Origin: Sandaracinaceae bacterium
GTDB lineage: Bacteria; Myxococcota_A; Polyangia; Polyangiales; Sandaracinaceae
Assembly: GCA_019637095.1 (NCBI GenBank)
Contig: JAHBWG010000002.1
Coordinates: 1-64,000 of the forward strand
Length of the DNA: 64,000 nucleotides
Direction: 5' to 3'
Of the stretch, positions 25,226 through 33,677 are shown piece by piece. Within the stretch, counting starts at the first letter, position 1, and every line of letters begins with the position of its first letter. The notes under the pieces were generated by a model. It was not told the DNA's origin and made no database searches. It saw nothing but the letters and a program-made list of their open reading frames with translations. The translations under genes were made by a program, and so were the position numbers.

Positions 25226-26538
25226 AGGTCTACGTCGGCATCGATCTCGGCTCCACGACGACCAAGGCCGTGATGATCGACGAGGGCGAGCAGGTGCTCG
25301 GCCGCGGGATCACGAACAGCCGCTCGAACTACGAGCTCGCCGCGGCCATCGCCCGCGACGAGGCGCGCGTGAGCGCGCGCTTCACCTTGCTCGAGCGCGA
25401 GCTCGGCGAGGCGCCCGAGCTCGCGCGCTTCCGTACGCGGCTCGCCAAGGCGTTCAGGAAGCAACAGTCGTTGACGCAGCTCGCCGCGTTCCGCGACCTC
25501 GCCCTCGAAGAGGCGGGCGCGGATCGCGTCGCGGCGATCCGCGCGCCGCTCACCGCCGCGGTGCGCCGCGTGCTCGACGGGATGAAGGAGCGCGTCGAGA
25601 AGCCGAGCCTGCTCGAGGGCGGCGCGCCCGCCAAGACGAGCGACTTCTTCCGCGATCGCGCCGCCGCGGACTACGCGAAGCTCGCCGAGCAGATCCAGGA
25701 CCGGACGGTCCGCTTCGACGATCTGATGGGGATCTTCGACAAGGCCATCCTGCGGGTCGAGAACACCGAGCTCGACCTGTCGTTCGCGGGCAACGTCGGC
25801 GCCGCGATCGAGGAGGCCACGCGCGGGCTCGATCCCAGCGTCGGCGAGCGGGGCCGAGGGGCGGTGCTGCGCGTCGCGGAGATCCCGCTCGACGTCGGCT
25901 GCGTGATCGGCACGGGCTACGGCCGCCAGACGCTGCCGTTTCCGCGCGAGGACATCCGCTCGGAGATCCTCTGCCACGGCCTGGGCGCGCACCACCAGTT
26001 CCCGCTCACCCGCACCGTGCTCGACATCGGCGGCCAGGACACCAAGGCGATCCAGGTCGACGGCGACGGAGTGGTGACGAGCTTCCAGATGAACGACCGC
26101 TGCGCCGCCGGCTGCGGGCGCTACCTCGGCTACATCGCCGACGAGATGAGCCTCGGCGTCCACGAGCTCGGGCCGATCGCGCTCGAGTCGACCAGGACCG
26201 TCAAGATCAATTCCACCTGTACGGTGTTCGCCGGCGCCGAGCTCCGCGACCACCTCTCGAACGGCCAGCGTCGCGAGGACATCCTCGCCGGGCTCCACCG
26301 CGCGATCATCCTGCGCGCCATGGCGCTGCTCGCGCGCTCGGGGGGCGTCGAGGAGGAGCTGACGTTCACGGGCGGCGTCGCGAACAACCCCGCGGCGGTC
26401 GAGGCGCTGCGCGCGCTCGTCCGGGAGAACTACGGGGAGCGCACGCTCAACATCTCGCCGGGCTCGATCTACACGGGCGCGCTCGGCGCGGCGCTGTTCG
26501 GTCGACGCGGCCTCGAGGCACGGGAGCTGGCGGCATGA
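25222..26538 (+). CDS. bcrA: Benzoyl-CoA reductase subunit A (ASKHA ATPase, electron activator)
   Basis: A 438-residue BcrA/BadF-type ATPase. It hydrolyses ATP to push low-potential electrons into BcrBC. The phosphate-binding motif GIDLGSTTTKAVM opens the protein and DIGGQDTKAIQVDGDG is the second ASKHA motif. Bridging [4Fe-4S] cluster cysteines are in NDRCAAGCGRYLGYIADEM and INSTCTVFAGAEL. The roughly 150-residue insert after the first motif matches the longer A subunit of class I reductases. It follows bcrB with an ATGA overlap and precedes bcrD with another. Confidence 0.94.
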   Translation: MKVYVGIDLGSTTTKAVMIDEGEQVLGRGITNSRSNYELAAAIARDEARVSARFTLLERELGEAPELARFRTRLAKAFRKQQSLTQLAAFRDLALEEAGADRVAAIRAPLTAAVRRVLDGMKERVEKPSLLEGGAPAKTSDFFRDRAAADYAKLAEQIQDRTVRFDDLMGIFDKAILRVENTELDLSFAGNVGAAIEEATRGLDPSVGERGRGAVLRVAEIPLDVGCVIGTGYGRQTLPFPREDIRSEILCHGLGAHHQFPLTRTVLDIGGQDTKAIQVDGDGVVTSFQMNDRCAAGCGRYLGYIADEMSLGVHELGPIALESTRTVKINSTCTVFAGAELRDHLSNGQRREDILAGLHRAIILRAMALLARSGGVEEELTFTGGVANNPAAVEALRALVRENYGERTLNISPGSIYTGALGAALFGRRGLEARELAA

Positions 26539-27392
26539 ACGACAGGGTGATCAGCGCGGGGATCGACGTCGGGAGCTCGGCGATCAAGGCGGCGGTGTTC
26601 GAGAGCGCGCGCGGGACCGGGCGCACGCGCGAGGGCGCGCGCTGGATCGGGCGGGCCAAGGACCGCATCCGGCGGCGCGACACGCACGCGGTGGTCGAGC
26701 TCGTGTACGAGCAGGCGCTCGCCGACGCGGGGCTCGCGCCCAGCGACGTCGACTACGTCGCGACGACGGGGGAGGGCGAGGGGCTCGAGCTCGCGACGGG
26801 CCACTTCTACGGCATGACCACGCACGCGCGCGGCGCGGTGTTCCTCGACCCTCGGGCGCGCGCGGCGGTCGACGTCGGCGCGCTCCACGCCCGCGCGATC
26901 CGGTTCGACGCGAGCGCGAAGGTCGAGGGCTACCGCATGACGAGCCAGTGCGCGTCGGGCTCGGGGCAGTTCCTCGAGAACATCGCGCGCTACCTCGGCG
27001 TGACGCTCGACGAGGTCGGCACCCTCAGCCTCGGCGCCGACGACCCGGAGAAGGTCTCGAGCATCTGCGCGGTGCTCGCGGAGACCGACGTGATCAACAT
27101 GGTGAGCCGCGGCATCACGCTGCCCAACATCCTCAAGGGGATCCACGAGTCGATGGCGGGGCGCCTCGCGAAGCTGCTCCGCACGATGGGGGTCAAGCAG
27201 GGGGTGGTGCTCGTCACCGGTGGGCTCGCGGCCGACCAGGGCCTGACGGCGTGCCTCGGCGACGCGATGCGCGAGCTCAAGCTCGGCGCGGTGGACGTGC
27301 GCACGGACCCGGGCTCCGTCTACGCGGGCGCGATCGGCGCCGCGCTCTGGGGGGCGTATCGATGCGACCGGCTCGCCGAGCAGGCCGCCTGA
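26535..27392 (+). CDS. bcrD: Benzoyl-CoA reductase subunit D (ASKHA ATPase, electron activator)
   Basis: A 285-residue short ATPase subunit that pairs with BcrA. The ASKHA phosphate motif is GIDVGSSAIKAAVF. Cluster-ligand cysteines are in MTSQCASGSGQFLENIARY and SSICAVLAETDVIN, and LVTGGLAADQGL is the adenosine-binding segment. Length is typical for BcrD/BadG. Its presence completes the four-subunit enzyme. Confidence 0.94.
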   Translation: MNDRVISAGIDVGSSAIKAAVFESARGTGRTREGARWIGRAKDRIRRRDTHAVVELVYEQALADAGLAPSDVDYVATTGEGEGLELATGHFYGMTTHARGAVFLDPRARAAVDVGALHARAIRFDASAKVEGYRMTSQCASGSGQFLENIARYLGVTLDEVGTLSLGADDPEKVSSICAVLAETDVINMVSRGITLPNILKGIHESMAGRLAKLLRTMGVKQGVVLVTGGLAADQGLTACLGDAMRELKLGAVDVRTDPGSVYAGAIGAALWGAYRCDRLAEQAA

Positions 27393-27408
27393 GAGGACGA
27401 GGAGGACG

Positions 27409-27960
27409 ATGATGCGCCCGACGGAACGGCTGATGGAGGAGCACCGCGCGATCCTGCGCGCGCTCGACGTGCTCGAGCGGATCGCGGATCGCTACGGCGA
27501 CGCGCCGAGCGCGCACGCAGAGGACGCGCGCGCGGTCGTGGGCTTCATCCGCGGGTTCGCCGACGAGCTGCACCACGGCAAGGAGGAGGCCATGCTCTTC
27601 CCCGCGATGGAGGAGGTCGGGCACTCCCTGCGCGCCGGGCCGATCGGCGTGATGCTCACGGAGCACGACGAGGGCCGCGCGCTCGTGCGCGCGATGGAGG
27701 GGGCGCTCGACCAGGCCGAAGGCGGCGCGGACTCGTTCGCGGCCGCGGCGTACTCGTTCGCCGAGCTGCTCCGCGCGCACATCGACAAGGAGGACGGGAT
27801 CCTCTTCCCGCTCGCCGAGCGCGCGCTGCCCGAGAAGGTCCGCGCCGCGCTGTGTGTGCGCTTCGAGGAGCACGACGGGGCGCGGCACGCCGCCGCCTAC
27901 CGCGCGCACCTCGACACGCTCGCCCGCCTCGAGGAGCGCCTCGACGCGAGCGCGGCGTAG
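27409..27960 (+). CDS. Hemerythrin domain protein
   Basis: A 183-residue four-helix protein. Di-iron ligand motifs are visible: MEEHRAILRAL, DELHHGKEEAMLFPAME, LTEHDEGRAL and RAHIDKEDGILFPLAE. Hemerythrins bind oxygen reversibly or sense redox state. It starts 16 bases after bcrD with an AGGAGG ribosome site, and the second ATG at 27412 may be the true start. As the last gene of the operon it may protect the oxygen-labile benzoyl-CoA reductase; this role is inferred from position. Confidence 0.9.
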   Translation: MMRPTERLMEEHRAILRALDVLERIADRYGDAPSAHAEDARAVVGFIRGFADELHHGKEEAMLFPAMEEVGHSLRAGPIGVMLTEHDEGRALVRAMEGALDQAEGGADSFAAAAYSFAELLRAHIDKEDGILFPLAERALPEKVRAALCVRFEEHDGARHAAAYRAHLDTLARLEERLDASAA

Positions 27961-27966
27961 CCCGCT

Positions 27967-29943
27967 TCAGCGCCGCCGGGGGCGCGGCCCGCGCCGCCCG
28001 GGCTGTGGCGGGCTCGGCGAGGAGCCGCTGCCGTCCGGGGTCGCCTCTTCGGGGGGCGGATCGAGCGCGAGATCGAGGTCGGGTGGATCGTCGGGCCCTC
28101 GGATCGGTGGGAGCACGAAGCGCGCTTCGCCCGCGCTGCCCAGGACTTGGCGCTCCTGGTCCACGTAGCCGTCGAGGGTGAGACGCAACCAGACTTGCGT
28201 GGATGAAGGGCGCAGCCGCGCGGTCAACGGGGTCACGCCCTCCACCGCGACGCCGTCGACGTAGACCCGCGCGCCGGGCGGGTCGCTCGTGATGCGCAGC
28301 CGCACCTCCTCGGCGGGGAGCTGCGGCGGGAAGATCACGTCCGGCGAGCGCCCCGGGAGCGCGCCCTCGTCCTCGGCACCGAGGAAGCGGACGATCCCGT
28401 AGGCCAACACGCCGACCGCGACGATCCCCCCGAGCGCGAGCGCGACGTAGACGATCGTCGGGGGTCCCGGCTCGGGCTCCGGCGCGGGCGGCGCGCCGCT
28501 CGTCGGCGTGTTGCGTCGCGGCGGCTCCACGGCGCGCGGCGGTGGCTGGCTCGCCGGCGTCGCGCCGAGGGGGATGAGCGTCGTGAGCGCCTCCTCCTCC
28601 TCCTGCGGAATGGGGAACTCGTCGAGGAAGCGGTGCAGCGTCGCCACGTCCGAGTCCATCTCCGGCGCGTGGATCATCGAGTCGGTGGGCACCTGTCCGT
28701 CGCGCGGGTTCTCCGCGATCGTCAGCGGCTCGTCGTCGTCGATCGGCGACGAGGTCCACTCGGGGGCGGGGCGCGAGCTCACGCGCGCGCGCGGCGCGGC
28801 GGGCGCCGCGGCGCGCCCGTTCGGCGTCGCGGGGCTCGTGCGGGGCGGGGGCGCGCTGGCCGGTGGGCTCGACCTCGCCGGCGGGCTCGAAGGCGACGGC
28901 GTCGGCTTGGTCGCTCCGCCGAGCGGGAGCCGCCGCGTCCCCGAGGGATCGTTGCCGAACGGGCGCCGCGCCTCGCGGTGGGTCAGCGGGCGCATCGGCC
29001 GCGGCCCCTCCTCGTCGGGGACGAGCCGGCGCGTGAGCGTCGCGAGAGAGCCGAGCGTCGGCACGAGGCCCTGCTCGCCGAGGTGGCGCGTCAGGGCGTC
29101 GATCAGCTCGCCCATGTCGTCCGGCCGGCCCTCGGGGTGCGGGGTCAGACAGCTCGCGATCAAGCGATCGAGATCGCGCGGGACCTCCGGCCGCACGTCG
29201 CGCGGGCGCCGGTAGCGCGCCTCGAGGATGCGGTCGATCAGGTTCGGCTCGTCGGAGACGTCGTAGGGGTGGTGCCCGACGACCATCTCGTAGAGCAGGA
29301 TGCCCATCGCGAAGACGTCGGCGCGTCGATCGACGCGCGTCGTGCCGACGAGCTGCTCCGGCGCGATGTACCCGTAGGTGCCCTTGATCACGCCCGCGCG
29401 CGTCTCGTAGACCTTCGTCGCCGCCTTGGCGATGCCGAAGTCGATGAGCTTGACCGCGCCGTCGTAGCTCACCATCACGTTCGCGGGGTTGAGGTCGCGG
29501 TGGACGATGTCGAGCGGGCGGCCGACCTCGTCGCGGCGCTCGTGCGCGTAGGCGAGCGCCTCGGCGATCGACAGCGCGATCCCGATCGCCTCCTTGTGTG
29601 GGAGCAGCCCGCCCGCGTTCCGCGTCGCCGCGAGGAGGTGCCCGAGGGTCGGCCCGCGGACGTACTCCATGGTCAGGAAGTAGGTGCCGTCGACCTTCCC
29701 GACGTCGAAGACCTGCGCGATGTTCGGGTGCGAGAGCGCGGCGAGGAGGCGGGCCTCGTCGAGGAACATCGTCACGAACTCGACGTCGTCGGCGTAGCGC
29801 TCGAGGATCCGCTTCAGGATCACCAGGCGCTCGACGCCTTCGACGGCGCGCTGCCGCGCGAGATAGATCTCCGCCATGCCGCCGACGGCGACCCTGCGCA
29901 GAATCGCGTACGGTCCGAAATCCTCTAGACGCGGATCTCGCAT
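27967..29943 (-). CDS. Ser/Thr protein kinase with Pro-rich linker and C-terminal PEGA domain
   Basis: A 658-residue kinase starting at ATG 29943. The kinase domain covers about residues 10-280, with glycine loop VAVGGMAEIYLA, catalytic loop HRDLNPAN (Asn instead of the usual Lys), DFGIAKA, and the APE block. A long Pro/Ser/Arg-rich linker of about 200 residues leads to one transmembrane helix (YVALALGGIVAVGVLAYGIV). A PEGA domain follows (RITSDPPGARVYVDG). The tail is Pro/Arg-rich. It is convergent with the hemerythrin gene and divergent from the FHA gene. Target unknown. Confidence 0.93.
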   Translation of the reverse strand: MRDPRLEDFGPYAILRRVAVGGMAEIYLARQRAVEGVERLVILKRILERYADDVEFVTMFLDEARLLAALSHPNIAQVFDVGKVDGTYFLTMEYVRGPTLGHLLAATRNAGGLLPHKEAIGIALSIAEALAYAHERRDEVGRPLDIVHRDLNPANVMVSYDGAVKLIDFGIAKAATKVYETRAGVIKGTYGYIAPEQLVGTTRVDRRADVFAMGILLYEMVVGHHPYDVSDEPNLIDRILEARYRRPRDVRPEVPRDLDRLIASCLTPHPEGRPDDMGELIDALTRHLGEQGLVPTLGSLATLTRRLVPDEEGPRPMRPLTHREARRPFGNDPSGTRRLPLGGATKPTPSPSSPPARSSPPASAPPPRTSPATPNGRAAAPAAPRARVSSRPAPEWTSSPIDDDEPLTIAENPRDGQVPTDSMIHAPEMDSDVATLHRFLDEFPIPQEEEEALTTLIPLGATPASQPPPRAVEPPRRNTPTSGAPPAPEPEPGPPTIVYVALALGGIVAVGVLAYGIVRFLGAEDEGALPGRSPDVIFPPQLPAEEVRLRITSDPPGARVYVDGVAVEGVTPLTARLRPSSTQVWLRLTLDGYVDQERQVLGSAGEARFVLPPIRGPDDPPDLDLALDPPPEEATPDGSGSSPSPPQPGRRGPRPRRR

Positions 29944-30024
29944 CCGCCTCGCATCAGTCCGTCGGCGCCTCGAGCTGGCCCACGGCGCGCAGCATACCAC
30001 CCTCGGCGGGCCACCCTTCGTCTC

Positions 30025-30053
30025 TTGTGATGCGGGGGGGCGTGAAGTACCCT
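30025..30053 (+). promoter_or_regulatory. Weak sigma70-like promoter before the FHA gene
   Basis: TTGTGA and TACCCT are separated by 17 bases, 20 bases upstream of the ATG at 30073. Both hexamers deviate from consensus, so this is only a candidate. Confidence 0.25.
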
Positions 30054-30072
30054 CTGGCAAGGTGTTTCGGGC

Positions 30073-32364
30073 ATGACGGGGCCGCCCGATGGTGAGCGCG
30101 CAGGCGGTGCGACGAGCAGCGACGAGTTCGTCGAGCGTCTGGGCGACCGGCTGGCGGACCGCGCGCCAGAGCGGCCGCCTGCGCCGGTGAGGCCGCTCGA
30201 CGGCGCGCCGACGCCGCCCGAGCCCGAGGCGCTGCCCCCCGGGCAGCTCGCGCTGCCGCCCGCCGAGACGAGCGACGTGCACCAGCTCGGGGCGGTCGCC
30301 TACGAGGACGACGCGCTCGACGCGCCGCCGCTCGACGTCGCCTCCCAGAACACCGGCGACGCCTTCGCCGAGTTCGAGGACGAGTTCGAGGGCGAGACGA
30401 CCCGCATCGACGACAGCAACCTCCTCGCCGAGGAGAGCACGTCGATCCTCGAGGCCGCCCCCGCGCAGCCCTTCCTCTTCGTGGAGCGCGGCAAGGATCA
30501 GGGGCGGGAGTTCGTCCTGCAGCAGGGCGAGAACGGCGTCGGCCGCGGCATCGACAACGACGTGATCCTCGCCGACGTCGCCGTCTCGCGCCGGCACCTG
30601 AAGGTCATCCGCGAGGGGGACAAGCTCACGCTGCGCGACCTCGGGAGCGGCAACGGGACCCAGCTCAACGGCGCACGCGTCTCGACCGCCGTCCTCACGG
30701 AGGGCGATCGCATCGAGCTCGGCGAGACCACGCTCGTGGTGCGCCTGCCCGGCGCGGACCTCGGCCCGGACGCTTCCCGCGACGAGGCGACCGACGAGCA
30801 CGGCCTCTCGTCGGGGCTCCCCACCCCTTACCAGTTCGGCACGCCGTCCGACCCGCTCGCGATCCCGCACGGGCCGGGCTACCAGCCCGAGCTGACCCCG
30901 TCCGCGATCCCCGCGCCGGCGGCCGCCGTCGCGCCGCGGGGCGCGGTCGTGCTGCCCAAGGCCGTGTTCGTCGCCGTCATCCTGGGCGGGGCGCTCTTGC
31001 TCGCGATGTTCGGGGCCGCGATCGCCGTGCTCGCGATCAAGTCGAGCGAGCCGGCCGAGGCTCCGCTCGTCGTCGTCGGCGCGCCGACGCACTACGACCT
31101 GGGCGTGCGCGCCTACCAGGCGAGCCGCTGGGACGAGGCGCGCCGCGAGCTGCGCGCCGCGCTGGAGGATCCGCAGCCGCCGCCAGGCCAGGACCCCGCC
31201 GAGGTGCAGCGCTACCTGGCCCGGACGGAGCTCGCCCTGCGCGATCAGGCGGCGATCGATCGCGCCCGCCAGCTCCAAGGCAGCGGCGACCTCGCCGCGG
31301 CGTCGACGGAGGCGGGCTCGGTCCGCAACACCGAGAGCCCGCTCTTTCCGACCGCGCAGCGGCTCCAGCGCGAGATCGCCGAAGAGCGGTCCGCCGAGGC
31401 CGTGCGCGCCGGCCACGAGGCGCTGCGCCGCCGCAGCGTCGACGAGGCGGGCCAGCAGCTCGCGCTCGCGGAGGGGTTCCACCCCGCGAGCCCCGCGGTG
31501 GCGCAGCTCCGCGCCGAGATCGCGCGCGTCGCCGCAGGCGGCGCGCCTGCGCCTGCGCCTCCGCCGGCTGCGCCTGCGCCGGCTGCGCCGCGCGCCTGCG
31601 CCTGCGCTGCCGCGCCCGTGATCGCTCCGCCGAGCGCGCCGGCGGCGCAGAGCCGCGCACCGACCGCCCTGCGACAGGCCGCCGCGCGCGGCGAGCCGCC
31701 GCGTCCGGCGCCGGAGCCCCGCCCCGCGCCCGCAGGGCGGCGCGGGACCTCACCGCGCGTCCCCCAGCCCGCGCCCGCCGCGTCGGCGGCCGCCGGGATC
31801 ACCCGCACGGTCATCCAGTACTACCTCGCGGGCGAGTTCGAGCGCGCCGCGAGCACGGCGGAGACGGCGTCGCGCACGATGACGGGCGCCGACCAGCGGC
31901 AGCTCGCGCAGCTCGGCGAGAACATCCGCGCGTTCGGGCGGCTGTGGCCGCGCATCAGCGCGGCGAGCTTCGGGCCCTCGGTGCGGCGCGAGATGTCCCA
32001 GGCGATGGCGCTCGACGCGCGCATCGCGAACAACCCGCGCTACCGCACGCAGCTACGCTCGAGCCTGGTGCGCTTGCACCTCGCGGACGCGCGCGCGCAG
32101 CGCGATCCTGTCACGCAGTGTCGCACCGTGCGCGCGGCGTCCGACATCGACGCGACCGACGCGGAGGTGCGGCGGATGGCGGCGAGCTGCGAGACGATCG
32201 CGCGCGGGATGCTCACGGGCGCGGCCAGCGCGCCGGCCGCGCGGCAGGCGGGCATCTACAGCCAGATCCTCACGATGGTGCCGCCGAGCAGCCCCGTCGC
32301 CGCGGAGGCGCGCCGCCTGCTCGACGCGCGCCGGCGCTCGAGCGCGGTCGACGAGGACGAGTAG
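30073..32364 (+). CDS. FHA-domain transmembrane protein with TPR-like extracytoplasmic region
   Basis: A 763-residue protein. Its acidic N-terminal third precedes an FHA domain at about 130-215, with the phosphothreonine-binding pattern GVGRGIDNDVILADVAVSRRH and GSGNGTQLNG. One transmembrane helix lies at about 297-325 (VFVAVILGGALLLAMFGAA). Beyond it, TPR-like helices (HYDLGVRAYQASRWDEARR) are split by a long Ala/Pro tract at about 490-580 that contains an unexpected RACACAAA. The FHA domain probably binds a phosphoprotein, and the divergent kinase at 27967-29943 is an obvious candidate partner by position. Confidence 0.88.
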   Translation: MTGPPDGERAGGATSSDEFVERLGDRLADRAPERPPAPVRPLDGAPTPPEPEALPPGQLALPPAETSDVHQLGAVAYEDDALDAPPLDVASQNTGDAFAEFEDEFEGETTRIDDSNLLAEESTSILEAAPAQPFLFVERGKDQGREFVLQQGENGVGRGIDNDVILADVAVSRRHLKVIREGDKLTLRDLGSGNGTQLNGARVSTAVLTEGDRIELGETTLVVRLPGADLGPDASRDEATDEHGLSSGLPTPYQFGTPSDPLAIPHGPGYQPELTPSAIPAPAAAVAPRGAVVLPKAVFVAVILGGALLLAMFGAAIAVLAIKSSEPAEAPLVVVGAPTHYDLGVRAYQASRWDEARRELRAALEDPQPPPGQDPAEVQRYLARTELALRDQAAIDRARQLQGSGDLAAASTEAGSVRNTESPLFPTAQRLQREIAEERSAEAVRAGHEALRRRSVDEAGQQLALAEGFHPASPAVAQLRAEIARVAAGGAPAPAPPPAAPAPAAPRACACAAAPVIAPPSAPAAQSRAPTALRQAAARGEPPRPAPEPRPAPAGRRGTSPRVPQPAPAASAAAGITRTVIQYYLAGEFERAASTAETASRTMTGADQRQLAQLGENIRAFGRLWPRISAASFGPSVRREMSQAMALDARIANNPRYRTQLRSSLVRLHLADARAQRDPVTQCRTVRAASDIDATDAEVRRMAASCETIARGMLTGAASAPAARQAGIYSQILTMVPPSSPVAAEARRLLDARRRSSAVDEDE

Positions 32365-32422
32365 GTCTCGTCGAGCGGGCCTCGTCGAGAAGGCGCCGTG
32401 GAGGAGGCGCCGTCGAGTTCGA

Positions 32423-32451
32423 TTGACAGGCCCTCGCTGGTGCGGTGACCA
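32423..32451 (+). promoter_or_regulatory. Possible promoter before the response regulator
   Basis: A perfect -35 box TTGACA is followed after 17 bases by a poor -10 (TGACCA). It lies 31 bases before the ATG at 32482 in a 117-base intergenic gap. Confidence 0.3.
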
Positions 32452-32481
32452 TGCCGCGAACCTCTCCGCGGTGCCTCCATC

Positions 32482-32880
32482 ATGAACGACCGAAAGACCG
32501 CCCTGGCGGACAAGACCGTGCTCGTGGCCGACGACGACGTCGAGATCCTCGGGCTCGTGACGCGCCACCTCTCGAGCTACCAGGGCGCGCGCATCCTCGA
32601 GGCGTCCGACGGCGAAGAGGCGCTGCGCACGGTGCGGCGCGAGCGCCCCGACCTCGTGATCCTCGACGTGATGATGCCCGGCATGACCGGCTGGGAGGTG
32701 TGCCGCGCCATCCGCGAGGACGAGGCGTTGCGCGCGACCGGGGTGATCATGCTCACCGGCATCGGAGAGCGGCTCAACGAGATGACCTCGCCCCTCTACG
32801 GCGCGGACGAATACCTCGACAAGCCGTTCGAGTTCGAGGACCTCGACGACCGGATCACCGCCGTCGCCAGCAAGCGTTGA
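32482..32880 (+). CDS. Stand-alone CheY-like response regulator
   Basis: A 132-residue single receiver domain. Acidic D17-D19 (LVADDDVEIL), phospho-acceptor D62 in VILDVMMPGMTGW, T92 and K114 in DEYLDKPFEFEDL are all present, so phosphorylation is expected to be intact. There is no output domain and no histidine kinase nearby, so it probably acts by protein interaction. It is convergent with the RDD gene, with no gap. Confidence 0.93.
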   Translation: MNDRKTALADKTVLVADDDVEILGLVTRHLSSYQGARILEASDGEEALRTVRRERPDLVILDVMMPGMTGWEVCRAIREDEALRATGVIMLTGIGERLNEMTSPLYGADEYLDKPFEFEDLDDRITAVASKR

Positions 32881-33630
32881 TCAGCGCGCGCTCGCGGCCA
32901 TCGCGACCGCGGTCAGGTTCAGCACGTACTTCTCTTCGGAAAAGAAGGGTGGGCGCGGCACGCCGAGACGCGCCTCGAGGTGCGCGGCGAGCTGCGCGAA
33001 GAGCTCGCGCCGTACGGGCAGGGGCAGGCGCTCGCGGCGAAGGCTCAGCCCGATCATCGCCTCGCGCTCCGGCGCCGTGATGCGGCGCACCGCGATCGCG
33101 ATCGCCGGATCGTCGACGAACGTGTTGTAGCGCTCGGAGGCGGGCACGACGGCCGACGGGACCAGCGCGCGGCGTTCGCGCACGACGATCGTCCCGGCCG
33201 CCAGGTCGCCGAGGCGCCGCCGGTGCCGGTCGAGCAGCGCCGAGGACCCGCCGACCAGGTAGAGCCCTGGCAGCAGATCCAGGATGCGCACGAGGTTGCG
33301 GACGACGGCCTGCAGGAACGTCATGCGCACGCCGTCGGCGGAGAGCGAGCGCAGCCCGACGATGCGCTTGCCGACGGTCTGTCCACCCCACCACCACTCG
33401 AGGATCGCCGCGTACCACCACTGGATCAGGAACGCGGCGATGAAGAACACCGCCATCCCGAAGCCGCCGAGCACCGGCGTGATCGCCTGCACGACCTGCG
33501 AAGCGACCACCAGCAGCGTGAGCATCACGCAGACGTCGACGAGCCACGCGAGCGCGCGCGACGCGATCCCCGCGAGCTCGAACTCGAAGGTCACGTTCTC
33601 CGGCGTGCGGATCACGTAGCTCGACACCAC
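32881..33630 (-). CDS. RDD-family membrane protein
   Basis: A 249-residue protein starting at GTG (33630 or 33627). The N-terminus FEFELAGIASRALAWLVDVCV carries the R...D pattern that names the RDD family. Two hydrophobic hairpins follow, and WWWGGQTVGKRIVGLR is the typical post-helix motif. The C-terminal about 100 residues are soluble. It is divergent from a SpoIIM-family gene by 47 bases; RDD and SpoIIM genes are neighbours in many bacteria. Function is unsettled; ion transport has been proposed for some family members. Confidence 0.88.
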   Translation of the reverse strand: MVSSYVIRTPENVTFEFELAGIASRALAWLVDVCVMLTLLVVASQVVQAITPVLGGFGMAVFFIAAFLIQWWYAAILEWWWGGQTVGKRIVGLRSLSADGVRMTFLQAVVRNLVRILDLLPGLYLVGGSSALLDRHRRRLGDLAAGTIVVRERRALVPSAVVPASERYNTFVDDPAIAIAVRRITAPEREAMIGLSLRRERLPLPVRRELFAQLAAHLEARLGVPRPPFFSEEKYVLNLTAVAMAASAR

Positions 33631-33677
33631 GCAACGATAGCAGCGCGCGGTTCGCTTGCTATCCTCGTCCGAGCCGC

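Noticed and set aside
29944-31482. Upstream extension of the 28 kb kinase frame
   Set aside because: Covers the divergent FHA gene in antisense and lacks domain content; the kinase starts at 29943.
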